The position numbers and the translations under genes were made by a program. Of a stretch of DNA of 64,000 bases, positions 1 to 13,400 are shown in pieces. Every line of letters starts with the position of its first letter. The first letter of the stretch is position 1. The notes under the pieces are model-generated. The model was given only the letters and a program-made list of their open reading frames with translations. It was not told the origin of the DNA and made no database searches. Source of the DNA: Lomentospora prolificans (taxonomy: Eukaryota > Ascomycota > Sordariomycetes > Microascales > Microascaceae); the NCBI GenBank assembly GCA_029532625.1, contig JARFXM010000004.1, positions 1,736,001-1,800,000 on the forward strand. The letters run 5' to 3'.

Positions 1-1319
1 CTGTGAGGTCGTCACTATGGCATTCGGCCGTGCTTCTCACAGCTAGAGCACCGATCTGCGCTACGAGGGTGCTTTCGGCGCTCTTCTTAGACGTGAAAAT
101 TCCCCACAGTACCATCCTTTGTAAGAATGTGAAGCTCGGCCAAGTCGCCCTACACCTAGTGAGAAGGTCGCAATCAATTTTAAGCGAGCACAGTGGATGG
201 GATGGACTGGCCACATCGACGTCGGACCCAGTAGCTTAACCGTACTCATAATAATTCGTATTCCGAGCGATGATTCAAAGCTATTTACGAGAGAGCTAAA
301 GGATCGCGGAAGTTCAGTCGAAGAGAAATAGCATGCACCATGCTAACCGCTTTCTATGCCAACTCCTCACGAAATATCCACAGTTTGTGAATCTCGACTT
401 TGGAACATCCGCCTTCTCTCGGCTTTTCGCAGAGTTACCTAAGATATGTACTTTTTATTGCCGGCTCCCCTCATTAAAGAATATTCCCGAACTTTATACT
501 TCGTACTCGGAGCCTCCGCATTTTCCAGCCAGGCCTCCAGAAAAAAATCTCTCTTTCGCCCCATCCGTGCTGAAGCTGTGCCAGCGTGGATGACTAACTT
601 GCCAGAGGCCCATGGAAGGAGCTTCGCCAGCCAGCTTTACATCTGGTACTCTGCACTCTACGCTAAAAGGCCCCGGGCGGGACGGAACTTAGTGATGAAG
701 ATGGAGGCTAGAAATGAGATAACGGTGCCGGCCGTATTGAGAGTTCCAATGTAGAGCGCCAGAACAATGGCGGGTGCCGCACCGTGCTTGTACATACAAG
801 GAATAAATAATATTGGATGTACAGATAGTTTCGGAGAGAACGATGGCGTTGTTGTTTTGGCGCCAGAAGTTGCATGCTCCCATCAAAGGTCCTGTGGAGT
901 CATCTAGCCGCCATTTGTAAAACCAACTGCCTGCCTCCGTCCATGTCCTTGTGTGTCCCACGCCCCTTCCCACGCTAGATCCACCAATCTGATTTATGCA
1001 TCCCAGTAACGTCATGCCAGACTACCTCGCCTCCCTCCTTCAAACTGCTTCAACATCCCAACGCCGCAACACACACACAGACCCCGACTGTATAATAAAG
1101 CAAAGCTTCATTAGTATTCTATTCGATCTCACTTTATCTCGACACAACCATCCCCCGAATCCCGACCGGCCGTAAACTCCAAGCATCATTGGTGCGATAC
1201 AGCACCACCACCAGCTTTCTAGCCAGCGGTCACCAGATCGCCTCATCACCGGCAGCCTCGCCTTTGCCGCCCACTTCGCCAATGAATCCTCGACCCTCGC
1301 CCATCTTGTAATTGCCAAC
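1..1319. other. Upstream non-coding region, no gene recognised
   Basis: Only short overlapping open frames occur here and none resembles a known protein. The last 300 bases are rich in C and CA and probably hold the promoter and 5' leader of the DUF2415 gene that starts at 1320. The 3' end of a gene lying outside the window cannot be excluded for the first few hundred bases. Confidence 0.5.
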
Positions 1320-3694
1320 ATGGGCGGTGGAGACGAAGCACCGTATGCGCCAGACCTAGACTTAACTTACCACGATGCTTATCTCCGAACGCTCGAGCGC
1401 CTTTCCACTGACATTCATCTTGTTTTAGACTTTATCCTACCGATGCTTTTGTCCTAAAGCAATCGAAAACGCACTACCATATCCCCGTACGATCTCAGTA
1501 TGTTACGATCTTGTCTTCCCCCCTCCCGACCCTAACAACTTTGCTCTTGTCCTATCTCGCACTTGCCGACATCCCCGCCTTCAAACTCTTACTTGAGGGC
1601 GTAGCTTAAGCATTTATTCTCTCACCGCGGGCGCAGCGCGTTAATCTAGTATGTATACTGATATTATCGATCTCCTCTAGGCACTGGCAACTCCGTTCTT
1701 TAATTAGCGTCGAGCGCAAGAATGTCATCTACTTCCCCGGCGGTACGAAGAACAACCACATCTTGAGACTCGACACAGATACGCACAGCCTTGAAACCAT
1801 CCGAGTCCTCTCCTTTTCACCGCGATGCCTAGTTGCTAAAAATGGATGGGTCTGTTGCGGTGGCGAGACTGGAGAGTTCACGGCTGTCCGACTTGAGCAG
1901 CGCCCGGATTCTTCAGATATGGATATGCAGCTTGACCTTGACCCAGACGCGCGACTGCCTTTAGATCTCGACCCACCTACGGACGATTCACCCATGCTCT
2001 CGCTAGTGGAACGAGCTACCAACCGATCTAAATTGCTTATCGCGAAAAGCATGAGATTAGTGCGCGACCGAGTCAACTGCATCACGCTTTGGTTCCCACC
2101 AGTGGATAGTTCGCCTTGGGAGGGCGCACATACCGAACCAATTGCCGTTCTAGCCAATAATGATAAGACTGTAGCGCTCGTCAGCCTCAACGATTTTGAA
2201 GACAACGACAAAATCGACCCTCTTCACGTAATCACGTATCCTGACTTCGTGAATCGGGCTGTTATATCTCCGGATGGCCGTCTCTTAATCTCCATTTTGG
2301 ATGATCCTTACCTCTATGTTCATGAGCGTACTGAGACAGGCTCGGGCAACCAGAAACAATACAAATGGGAGTACCGTGATCGCTATCTTCTCAAGAGTCA
2401 GCGTCGGGACGATAAGTCACAAAGCCGCGGGAGTTTCGCCGCCTGCTTCTCCAACTCGGGCGCCTACCTGGCTATTGGCACGCAATATGGCACCATTTCC
2501 ATATTCGACGTATCCGGCTTCACAGACCGGCTGAAGAACCCATTTTTAACTTCGTTCCAATCCTCACGCCCAGACACACTATTTGGCGCCATCCGAGACA
2601 TGGCGTTTTCTCCCGGCCCTTATGACTTGCTCGCGTGGACTGAGGACCGCGCGCGAGTTGGCATTGCGGATATTCGAACTGGTTTCGTATATCGCCAATA
2701 CATTGACATCGGGGACAAGGAAGACGGCGGCCAGCAGGTCCGGATTTTGGATGGCAATGTCATTGATCCACGCCTCCTAGGCCGCCGACGCGATCGAGAT
2801 GAACGCCCATCTGGTGTGTCCCCGTTTGCCTCCAATGTAGACCGGCGTCGAGACGATCGACCGCGATATGACTCGCCGCTCACAACGCGCCATGACTCCC
2901 CTCTCACGCCTGATGAAACCCTAATTCTTGAAGCTCTTCAGGACGGTCGGCGTCGTAGAGAGCAGCGCGCCGCCCAACGCGGGACAGATCCGGCGACTAG
3001 ACATAGTGAAGGCACGCCGCGACTTGGTTCTAACACCAGGGTCTCTGTCTGGGCGGAACGCGCTGCGAGACGCGCACAAATCCCAACCGAACAATCGAGG
3101 ACGGAGTCGCCTTCCCTTGGTGAGGGGACCCCTGGCCTGAGCAGGGCCATTGAAGTCCTCCTCGGCAATACCCTAGACCGACCTGAACGAGACCAGGATT
3201 CTAGTAGCGCGTCCCAAAGACTGCCCGGTCAGGCTTCAGGTGCCATTACTGCCTCTGGAGACCCTCTAATCCCTCGGTCTAACCGAGCTCGTCGAGGCGA
3301 TTGGGGTCTTCACCGCTTTGATGATCTCGAGGCGCTGTACAGCCTTGCCTACGGTGGTTCATCAGACCCGATCCGCAACGACAACGATACAAACCGACGC
3401 GACCGCACGCCTTTTGTTGCCTTCCTCTCGGACAGAGAATTTGACAATTTCATGCGAAGAAACAACATCGACGATCGCGAGGTTCACCAAGTACCCCCAC
3501 AGCCTGATAATACATCGGGCCTAGCATGGAGTGAGGATGGACGACTATTGTGAGTTTCTCTGCACTTCCTAAGCACTTTCCACCCCTGTATCGCTAACAC
3601 CAAATGTAGGTTTGTGGGCGCTCAAAATGGTATCTATGAATACCGTGTGAATGTCATGGCCAGGAAACTCCAGCCCAGCATCACTCTGCGATGA
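1320..3694 (+). CDS. WD40-like propeller protein with DUF2415 domain
   Basis: This is a four-exon gene: 1320-1342, 1429-1497, 1681-3549 and 3610-3694, giving 681 residues. Introns have GTATGC/TTTTAG, GTATGT/CTCTAG and GTGAGT/TGTAG ends, and frame is kept across all three. The joined N-terminus reads through LYPTDAF and HWQLRSLI into the conserved RKNVIYFPGGT block, which supports the first two junctions. Residues about 331-372 carry the short fungal DUF2415 segment with its diagnostic DLL motif (GPYDLLAWTEDRARVGI), set among WD40-like blades. The middle (about 390-560) is Arg/Ser-rich and probably disordered. The last blade (GLAWSEDGRLLFVGAQNGIYEY) is completed only by exon 4, so a model stopping at 3553 would be truncated. 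The family has no established biochemical function that I know of; a protein-interaction scaffold is the inference. The gene is convergent with the oxidoreductase at 4364-5778. Confidence 0.9.
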
Positions 3695-4363
3695 TATTAC
3701 TATTTTCCCCTTCTCTGTATCCTCTTTACCAATCATTCGCATTTCACATGTATGAAATTTGCATATCACACTTACTGTTTCATTCTTAACCACATCTATG
3801 ATCCAATGGTGTTTTAGGCGTTTTGGTCCCCTCTGGGTACAATTAGTAAAGGACTCTGGATGTGATTCTATATTTTGATATGGGAGATTGGCGTTTCCTT
3901 GGGTAGTTCTTGTTTGAAGGTATAGGGAGAGGAGGAAAAGCATTTTGCGATCGGGGCTCCAGGGAAGTAGAAGACGAGTTTGGCGGATGGCCTACCGAGT
4001 CTTCCACATTGCCCAATAAATTTCAGCCCGTTTCATCTTGTCTGTGTATTTCGAGGAGGAGAAATCTTGAGATGTATCTGGTCCTCGTTTTCATTACCTT
4101 ATGAACATCCCGAAAAGTACTTGAAGATACATGGTCTTCGAACCGGTCCTGAAGACGTCATTGGAGGAACAGGAGAGTTGGTCAAATTGGTACCTTGCCC
4201 CAAGAAGGCTGTGTATTCTAAAAACGAACATGGGAGAACCCGACGTTCGTATCCATTTCTTTAAGTAATCTTGTCTGTAGCACACACGTACTTCTCAGCT
4301 GCGAATCCTCCAGAGAACAAGAGTGTATGCATGCTCCAAGCACATGAAGAAGCCGCTTTTGCC
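3695..4363. other. Convergent intergenic region
   Basis: About 670 bases lie between the stops of the DUF2415 gene (+) and the oxidoreductase gene (-), presumably both 3' untranslated regions. I see no further gene. The short open frames at 3569-3943 (-) and 3980-4264 (+) look like chance. Confidence 0.5.
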
Positions 4364-5778
4364 TCAACCATAAAGAAGACGGTGCACCCTCTCGGCAATG
4401 GCAAGGCTACTCGTCAACCCGGGACTCTCAATACCCAGCAGGTTGACCCACCCGTTATACCCATCCTCCTTCCTCACAATAAAGTCGTTAAATCCCTTGC
4501 CATGCGTGACAGAACCCTCCCTCGACAACTTGGGCCGGATCCCGACGTAATCCGCCTCCAGCGCGGTCTCGTCAATGTTGGGCAGGTACTTCTTGATCTC
4601 GTCGATAGCTTGGGGCAGCCTATCGGCGCTGACGGAAAGGTCATCCGGCGAATCAACCCACTCGACGTCCGGGCCGAAACGGATCTTGCCCGCGAGGTCG
4701 AGCGTGAGATGCGTGCCCAGGCCAGCGTGGCCCGGTTCCGGAGCGGGATAAATGAGTCTCGAGAGCTTGGGTTGCGATGCACCGTACGAGAAGTAGTTGC
4801 CCTTGGCGAAGTAGAGCTCCATCCTCCTCTCCTCAGGAACAACCATGTTATACACGTTCGCGCACCCTAGGCCCGCCGCGTTCACCAGCACCTCCGTCGT
4901 GATTGTCGAAACCTCGCCACTCTCCACGTCCTTGATATCCAGCCTCCAACCCCCGTCGCCCTTCTTCCCCAGCGGCTCAATCCCCACAACCTCTGAATTC
5001 ACCGTCATGATGCCGCCATCCTCCTCAAGCAAGCCCAGCAACGTAACCATCAACCCGTGCGAATCTACAATTCCCGTCTCCGGGCTCTCAAGACACCCAG
5101 CATCCGCCCTCACACCTTCCCCGGCCCTCTCGACCTCCTCCTTGCTCACCCACCGGATCGGCACGCTCAGCTCCTTCGCGAGCTTCTCGACGCCCTCGAG
5201 CGCCCCCAGCTGCGCCTCGTTCTGAGCAACGATCCACTTACCCGTCTTGCGATGCCCGATCCCGTGCTCAGCGCACAGAGCGTACAGGAGCTCGCGGCCC
5301 CGGATGCACAGCTCGCTCTTGAGGCTGTCTCGCCCGTAGTACAGACCCGCGTGGATGACCTCGCTGTTGCGCGCCGACGTCTCCGTGCCGTGCATCGAGT
5401 GGCGCTCTAGGAGGAGGGTGGGGCCATGGCAAGCCAGCGCGCGGGAAGTCGCAAGCCCGACTACGCCAGCGCCGATTACCTGCAGTTACGTTAACTTGGG
5501 TGTGGTACGCGCGGTGTCAATTTGCAATGGCAAAGTGAGATAACCGTGGGAGTTTCGGCTGCGAGGCAATTGGTGAATATGCGACGAGAGCGGGCATATG
5601 GCACCCATAGGAAATCCCGGGTTCCTGCAAACCGAAAGCGGCCCGGGTTGGAGATAGTAAAACTTACGGTATGAGCGAAGTCTGCATGAGATATAGATGT
5701 CGTAGAAAATGACCTATGTGGTCTGTTGAAGCTTAAGACCGACCTGGCCAGGTGGCCAGTGGATAATAACGGACGCAT
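4364..5778 (-). CDS. FAD-dependent oxidoreductase, L-2-hydroxyglutarate dehydrogenase family
   Basis: There are two exons on the minus strand, 5778-5668 and 5479-4364, with an intron at 5667-5480 (GTAAGT donor, CTGCAG acceptor), giving 408 residues. Exon 1 encodes an Arg/Ser-rich, acid-poor leader (MRPLLSTGHLARSVLSF) that looks like a mitochondrial presequence. The dinucleotide-binding motif VIGAGVVGLATSRAL begins exactly at the exon 2 junction (residue 38), which confirms the splice. It is followed by the ETSARNSEVIHAGLYY block, the VLVNAAGLGC strand and the C-terminal GIESPGLTSSLAIAE motif typical of DAO-fold L2HGDH/LhgO proteins. Known members oxidise L-2-hydroxyglutarate to 2-oxoglutarate at the mitochondrial inner membrane using FAD. 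Length is close to the usual 400-460. Substrate is inferred from family; another 2-hydroxyacid is possible. Confidence 0.9.
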
Positions 5779-6303
5779 CGTGGAGTCGGTGAAGTTTGTT
5801 CGAAGTTGAAGTTGCTGAACTATTCGGGGGTCCGGCGAGATGTGGTGGGGGGAAATAGAGGACGGCGGTATCTCGCAGGAATGGAAGGAGATGCCGAATG
5901 GCAGGAGATAGCGACAGACCTCGATCAGCCAAGTTACACTTCACTAGGATTACAAGCTAGCGGAATTCACTACAGAGCACCAGAGAGTTAAGGGAATATA
6001 GGCCGAAGTCGAAAAAGAGGAATTAGATGGTCGTAGATAGAAAAAAAAAAGGCAAGAAATACAGGGTTTTGTGAGAGGGTTTAACGCGTCCGCCATATCA
6101 AAATGTAGTTATTTGATGCGCCATGCCCAGATGAACTTTATTTCCCAACGCCATAAATCGTAGAGCCTGGTTTCCCATTGCAACATTCGGACTTGAGTAA
6201 TATCTAATTATTGTCCGCATCTCTGTTTTAGGGAAGGAATTTGAACTCTTAGTCCCTAGTGCCCCTTCACGATGACAAGATATGTTGAAGCCCACAGCCG
6301 CCG
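5779..6303. other. Intergenic region, no gene seen
   Basis: About 525 bases separate two minus-strand genes. The stretch should contain the promoter of the oxidoreductase gene and the 3' end of the coiled-coil gene. No coding sequence is supported. Confidence 0.5.
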
Positions 6304-7483
6304 CTATGAGCTCGTTGCCAGGTTGGGCTCCATGTTTTCACCGCCAGCGGTCGTTGTCTGGGCAAGATGAGAGGGGTTACTGGGTTCATGAGGGATAGAG
6401 GGCATATGTTGTGCCTCAGAAAGTTGCTTTTCTAAACGGCCATTAGCATCTGTTTTGGTCACTTAGACACTATGGGTCATCCGCTTACCAAGCTCGCGGA
6501 TGCGATGTTTCAACATCTGGTTCTCTCGGACCAACATCTGAGTCTCGGCTTGATAAAAGGCACTCTCATCGCGCCCGCTGAGCGCCATGCCATCGTTGAC
6601 GTCACCACTAATTGAAGTCGACTGCAGCCTCGGCGACGCTCCACGGCTAGCTCCCCGACTCGGAGTACGTGATCGCCGGTGAAGATCGACCCTAGCCATG
6701 TCGAAAGAGCTGCGAGGGTGAGGGTGCCTGGGAGACTGGCTAAAAGAGCCACTGTGACCTGACAAGGCAGAGTGCGGTGCAGAGCCGGGTATCGCGGTCG
6801 GCTGGGTTGCAGATCTCTCAGAGATAGCGCTGGTATCGTCAGCGGATGTTACAGCCTGGCCTTGAGCAGCCTGCAACTGTTGAAGTTGGAGTTGCTGTTG
6901 ACGTATCATCTGTAACAAGCGGTTCTAGATCCAGAGTTAGGATTTACAGCCCCAATATCCCCGAATGCAACATTCCACGTACCACCTGTGCCTCCTGCTC
7001 TGCTTCAAGTTCCTGATGTAGTTCTCCCAAGCTCGGGGCTCGATGGTGATGAGGGTTCTCGCGGGCTTGCAGTAGAGGGGAGCCGGACGGAAAGCGAGGG
7101 CTTGGTGCGCTAAAACCAGTGATAGAGCCGGCGCGCTCATCGGTAACCATCTCGCCAGGCGCGGGAACCGAGGGGTCGTTAAGTTGAAGGTTCATAAGGA
7201 CCGTGGATCGTCTCCTGCCGGAGTTTGGGGACTGTCGGTTTCTAAGTGAGCTGGCAGATGATCCTAAAGCGGACGAGAGGGTTAGCAGACATCTAGGTCG
7301 GGGATGCAACTGAGGGGCACCCAGCTTGCTGCGTCGGATTTTACGGGTTTACTTACTTCTCGAAACTTCCTGCTGTAGCCCGGCATTCAAAGTAGCTGCA
7401 GCTTGAAGGGTAGTAGAGCCCCTTCTAGCCCGAGGAGAACGAGGCGGCGACTCGTCCCCGTTGAGGAAGGCTGGATCAGCCAT
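6304..7483 (-). CDS. Conserved-looking coiled-coil protein, function unknown
   Basis: I reconstruct four exons on the minus strand: 7483-7357, 7263-6983, 6924-6489 and 6431-6304, giving 323 residues. Each intron has good signals (GTAAGT/TTTAG, GTACGT/CTAG with TCCTAAC branch point, GTAAGC/TTTAG) and frame is kept. The start ATG lies in a clean context and opens MADPAFLNGDESPPRSP. Residues about 43-90 are basic and Ser-rich and contain the block NLQLNDPSVPAPGEM, which looks like a conserved short motif. Residues 125-150 (ELEAEQEAQ, then RLLQMIRQQQLQLQQLQ) and 256-295 (ENQMLKHRIRELEKQLSEA) form two coiled coils; the second runs continuously across the last intron, which strongly supports that junction. 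The region between is Ser/Pro/Arg-rich. I do not recognise a named family. A structural or signalling adaptor is only a guess. Confidence 0.82.
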
Positions 7484-10400
7484 GGTGTTTGTGAATGACG
7501 GAGCGGTAGTAAGTGAGATTTGTGGGCGTTATCGATGGATGTTGATTGATGTCGATTTCAATCTGGGGATTGATGAAGGGCTAGATACAATTCTAGACGT
7601 TGTTGGCGCGCGCGTAGATAATAGAATCTCTGTCGAAATTCAGATTTAAGAAGTTGCGTCGGCCTAGCCTGATTATTTATTGTGGTTTCACTGGCGGTTG
7701 GGACCGGCTGAGGTTACGATGGTGGGGTTGTCACTACACAAGGCACAAGGCAGGCGCTCCTGGCGCATCATGGCATCACCAACGATCCAGTAGTGGCAGT
7801 GGCGATAGCACTTAGCTAGCCTACGACAGCATTGCAACTACATCCATCAGAGACGGGCCAAAGACCCCGAAAAAAAAATCAAATAATCATTCGCACTGCA
7901 AGGGCCTTTTCGGGGTTCGGAATAACCGAACAAGGGCCAGCTGACCGGCCCTATCTACTGGCAATCGAAGAAAGCTTCCGTTGCTTCAGGATGATGCATT
8001 TGGTACTGAGCCTATGAGGTAAACTTGGAAGGAGGGGCCGGTGCTCTGAGGAGAACGCCAGCTGCTTGGCTGGGTCACATCATAGCTCGTGGCCAGTGGT
8101 GTGAACCAATGGCTCGGACAGGTCAGGCGGCCAGATTGATGAGGTAATGGATGGTGCGATCAGAGGAACTAGGTTCCCGTGACATGGACGCAGCTGCGGC
8201 TTCCACCGAGGCAACACAGTATCATATCCGAAGTCGCACCTGCCCGAAGAGTCATCAGCTGGCGACCGCACCTATTTGACTTCACTGTGGCTCTTGCCTC
8301 AGGAACGCACCCTGTTTACTTCGTATATTCCTTAATGAATACACGAGATCTGTCGGCGGTAGTTTTATCGCTCAATATCTGGGATATGTAGCCGCAAATA
8401 TGCCCTTTATTTTCAATATATTCTGAATTTCTTCCGTCTTTGGAAGCGGGTGTTTGAACGGCAGCGTGGAACATAGGCGGCGCCAGCAGCTGCGGGCTTG
8501 AGGTTCCGCTGGATCCATTACCGCAATCCTCAGCACTGAGAATCGCACGATGAATCCTTCAGTATGGTGCCCTGAGACAGGCGATCTGCTATGAGGTGTC
8601 TCTTTGAAGGCGAACAGGGATCCTTTTACTAACAAACGTAGAGTAACTTTCCACTTGCCTCTTTGGGGCTCAGAGGATGCGTGCTATTATTATATCCCAT
8701 TGTGAACACCAATGCTATTCTGAAGTCTGGTGTGGCTCGATGCTAGCCTCAACCATGGATGCTGAGCGGTTTCAGAGGCCGACCCGAGACAGGGCTGTAC
8801 GAGAAGTAGTCGCCGGGACTAAGAAACCACTCTCAGCCGGCTGTGTTGGCTGGCAGTCACTAAAATGGGTGGCTCAGGCAGTGACAGGATTCCTTGAGCA
8901 GAGCAGCGAGAAGACGAAGCAACCATTGACATGGGGCCGAGGCTTGCAAATCCCACGCGTGGCTTGCATCGGGCCTGCAACAGCGAGGATTATTTCTCGA
9001 TGCACAGGGTTGAGGGGCCGGAAATAGAAAACGATGGAACAAGGGCTGGACGCTGGACTTAATATTTGTTTCTCTCTGACCAATTCATCGGATCCTGTAT
9101 CCTTTTTCCGCATCACGAGGACTCTAACACCTGCGGAGCGTGAGAGAACAGAACCTTTGTGATAGCGTCTTGCCGAATGTGAAAATACTGTCCTGGTCCG
9201 GCGATTAGGGCAAACCTTCAATCAAGTAATCCCATACTTCCGAGCCAAGGCGAGAAAACAACACTCTTCTTCACCTGTGCACCAATCCCTGAACGGATGC
9301 ATAGCCAAGATAGTCTCGGCATCCCTCGCTAGATTCGGGCAAGACTTTTTTCCTTCGCTTGTATTATTAGCAGGGATTCCCGCAGCCTCGGTGGCGGCCA
9401 ATCTCCGGGGAACTGGGAAAGGCTGGCAAAGGGAAGAGAGCGGCCTCTAGCGACGACACACCCGGGCGGCCGAGGCTGGATTTGGTTGAGATCTACATGC
9501 CAGTTGGGGTCTTACATCCGCTGAGAAACTAGGGCTATTTAACATCCTAGGGCTTGAATCCGGAAGGGAAGGCATACGCCGAGTAAAACATAGAGAGTCC
9601 ATTTGTCGTTGAGTGAATTTGTGCATCTCGATGATGGTGGAGTTGGAGTCCAACGGCCTGGGGACACTGACACGAACGAAGGAAGGGCAAGCCTCCACAG
9701 CGAAGTCATAGTGGGCTGTCCTTGAAACCCCCCAAGCCCTCCACTAATATTATAGGCCCGACGGCACCACTGTCAAGCCATCACTTCCTCGTCGGGAGAC
9801 ATAGTTTACGTGGCCAGCCAGCCCCATTCGGGCGCCACAGAATGTTACCCACTTGAACTATCCTCGTCCCTGGGGGAGCTGGCTTAGGCTCTGGGTTGGA
9901 CGAAATCGAACCCGCTATTATAGCACTACTGCAGGAACAGGGCACTGACACCCGGTACTGAGGTTAGCCTGGCGAACCTGATGGGCCGAGGGAGTTTGAG
10001 ATCTGGTGTACTCCCCCTATCCCTCCCTCGAGCACGAGAAACGCCGGCTCGCCCTCGCATCTTCTAACCAAGGTGGAAAGGACGGTGCGCTGTCTCGTTT
10101 GGGGCAAGAGGGGCGTCGGAAAGTTTTTCTAAGGAAAAAAGGGAGAAAAGTGCCAACAGCGGGACGAGGAAGCGGGAGCTTTGACTGACCAACTAACCAC
10201 ACTCTCACCCGATAACGTCGGTTTTTCTGTGGTCATGACCGCTCTACAATTTGCTCGGGCTCCAAGGTGGGTCGTTGAGTGAGTCCCAAAGCGCAGCATG
10301 TGAGGTCTGTTACAACACGAGTGGAGAGAGTCGCGCTGAAAACACCGGTCGCTGTCGATTTTAAACTTGTTGTGTAGGACCACATTGGTTGGAGGAGGCA

Positions 10401-13400
10401 ATCCCATTCAGCTTTCGAGACTGACTGGGCTTCGGGCCGACGCCTGGCGAGGACACAGAAACCATTTACAAGTTGGTCGTCGTCAGCCGATAGGTCGCGT
10501 TAGCTCATCTGGGCACACCATCGAAAACTATCGGAAAAGACTCTTAAGACGCCCTATCCACCTATAATACAGAACAGTCCTGCGTTCGCGATAGGGTAAT
10601 GGGAAAGCATTTTTCGTGGAAGAAGATTATGGGCCTATCCTACAACGAAGGTCTTGGGCACGAGTCCCGCGTATCATCCCGCTCTAGTGTAACTTTGCTG
10701 GAATGGGTGCGGCGGTTCCCCCTTTCTGTTGTCGGGTCACGATCAAGAGGATTAGACGTGGTCCAGACGACAACTTGCGCTGGTACGACTGCCTCGCTGA
10801 CCGAGAAAAAAGTATGACAGGATACTTGACGAAAAGGAAATGAACAAGGGGAGATGGGCGCTAAAGCGCGTTGTTCTTGGTCTTCAAGGAGGTGCGATGC
10901 TGGAACGGCGAAGTTTTATTATCTGCACGCTTCCTGGCCTCAGGGCCCCCTTCTTGCAGATTCTGTGATACCCACTTCGACCCTGTACAATCATTTTTCA
11001 TGCAGCATCACCGAGCAGTTCCTATTATAGGAGAACTAACCGCCAGTCGTGTGGAAAGGGGGAGAATTGGTTGGAGCATGCAAGGAGGATGGAAGGCCAG
11101 GTCCACTGGTGGATACGCTTCTTAAATCTTATTCTCGTCATTGTCCTCCATTCCCTCAGTCGCAGGTGGAAACGTTGTCGAACCATCTCGAGCGACGACG
11201 GCTTTGAGCAGAACCGCCTCCCTTTTTTGGCTGGGGAACGATGATGTTGAGTGTGTTTCCAAACAGGTTTATGGGGTTACAGGGGAAGAGTGAGAATTTT
11301 TCGTCAAAGATCAACAGTCGTTTTGCTGATCCTTTTAATCCTATCTCCCCCGCGGCCGCGGCCCCCTTTTCTCTTGGGGAGCAAGCCCCGGATACTCATG
11401 AAACAGTTTGCAGCCCCCGACCGAGCTGTTTTTTTTTCGCGCCGCCCTCAGTTTGGCCCCCTTAGCGGATTTCCCATTTTGCTCGTCTAGCTTGTTCAAG
11501 TACCCGAGTTGGATCTAGCTTGCCCAGCCATATCAGGGGGAGGAAAAGCGATCAACGAGAACATTTCCTTGATGAGGTCATGATGTCTCAAGGGCGGGCT
11601 TGAAGGGGGTTCATTCTAGTGAAGAGGGCCGAGGCACCTTCCTTGAATAAGCGGCAAGGGAGGTACTCCGTACGAGCGGACGAAGGGACTTGGAGAACCA
11701 ACACAAGACAATCTGTATTACTATAGCCCGGGATGATGATTGCGATAGATCTCGAATGCTACTTGCCAAGTGGTTCTCGTGAGCCTAGCTGGCCTGAGCT
11801 GTAGTATGGCATACAATTCAAGGGTTGACTGATTAGAATGAGCAACATGTCTGGCAGGCCCACTGTCGACAACGTCAAGCCGATATTACCAGTCAGACTT
11901 TAGAGCTTACGAATTTTAACTGAGCGGTCGAGGTATCCATCAAAGCTGGCGCTCGGCCACGGATGACCTTCCAAATAGTTGCCCTCATCGGTCGCGGCAC
12001 CTCTTGAGTGGTCCCGCTGCTGCTTTTGGTGGGACTCTCTCCAGAGAGCTAAACCAGGTTGAGGAACAGACTCGAGCCAGGTCCACCAATGTACTTGACA
12101 ACTCTGCTCTTTTATGAAGTAGTAGCTCTAGTCAGCCCAGGGCAAAGCCAGGGTTTTGTCGGCCCGGGGCTTTTTAGCCCTGGCACCTCCTCATGGGATT
12201 CGGCAGCTCATTCCCCTCCGTCCTCGAATCATGTTGCTTCTTCCGGCTTCCTCCAAGCTGGCACAAGACGGACAAGACACGAGGGACCCCAGACGCGACC
12301 TCTGATCTTCTCCAGTGCTCGGGGCCCAAACGGCTGTACCTGCATGAGCACAAGAGCGTATCGTCGAATGACGAGTAGAGCAGCACTCGCCTCGCGGTTC
12401 GCACGCGAAATGTCGCTCATCGACTTCCACCCCAAAACTCAATCTCTATCATCGTCGTATTCTGGGCCGATCGTGGGTGTGTGGGTTATTTTTCGTGGGG
12501 AAGAAAGTAGACTGAGCAACGACTCGTTCCATGTATGCACAACAAAACAAAAGGGTAAATAGGCGAGTACGATGGGGTAGAAAATGGAACAAAATATGCC
12601 CCACGCCGGAAACGGGACGCTGCAGCGCCAGACTTATGCCCGTTGGCATTAAAATCATGGATCATTTGCAGTCGCTGCAGGACTCGACCGAGACATTGTT
12701 CGCAAGCGGCAGGAGCGCGAGAGGGGTTCCAATCCGGAGAGTATTACGAATACAAAGCGCGCTTCCTTTGTTCCTTTTTCTTCAAGACGATGAGGGGCAC
12801 CTCCGCCACGCTTGAGCCTCTCAGCGGTGGCAATATCGTTTGATGCTTGCTTCTTCGTTCCCGAGTCACATCTTGGCGCACGTCAAAAAATGGCAAGCGT
12901 TTCTTCATATTTTCCTTGGTTTATTACCGTGTGCTCAGTGCTAAAAGTAGCAATCTGGGTGACTTAAAAAGACACAAATTTTCCTGAATGGCGGGAAATG
13001 GGAGGAAACATCAATGTTTGGATGTCGAAACGGATGACTGTGCGGCTTGCATTACGCCTGAACAGCCGAAGCGAATGCTCGTCCCTCTTGCAGCGTAATT
13101 GTCCTATCCGGGCCTAATGAGACAAAAACCACCTTAATGCGTCTTTATTAACATCCCCACGACCAAAGACGAACCAAGTAAAAAACTCCCGCGATTGAGC
13201 TTGCATGTCCTGGACTCGGCCCCATTCCAGCCAATTCGGTCCTGGTCCGGGGACGATGTACCGTCATTACACCGCAATGACAAACCCATTGTTTCTCTCG
13301 CTCGTGTATGAATCTGCGGAGAAGTGGTAATAACGCTTAACGATCGGCCGGGACAAAAATTGGTCGTCAGCGTCGCTTGACATTCCTCCATTTACGGCTA

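Noticed and set aside
4271..5410. Several plus-strand frames across this interval
   Set aside because: All are antisense to the FAD oxidoreductase exon, whose protein motifs are clear on the minus strand.
12059..12562. 167-codon open frame
   Set aside because: Both strands are open in overlapping frames at this place, and the translation has no recognisable motif.
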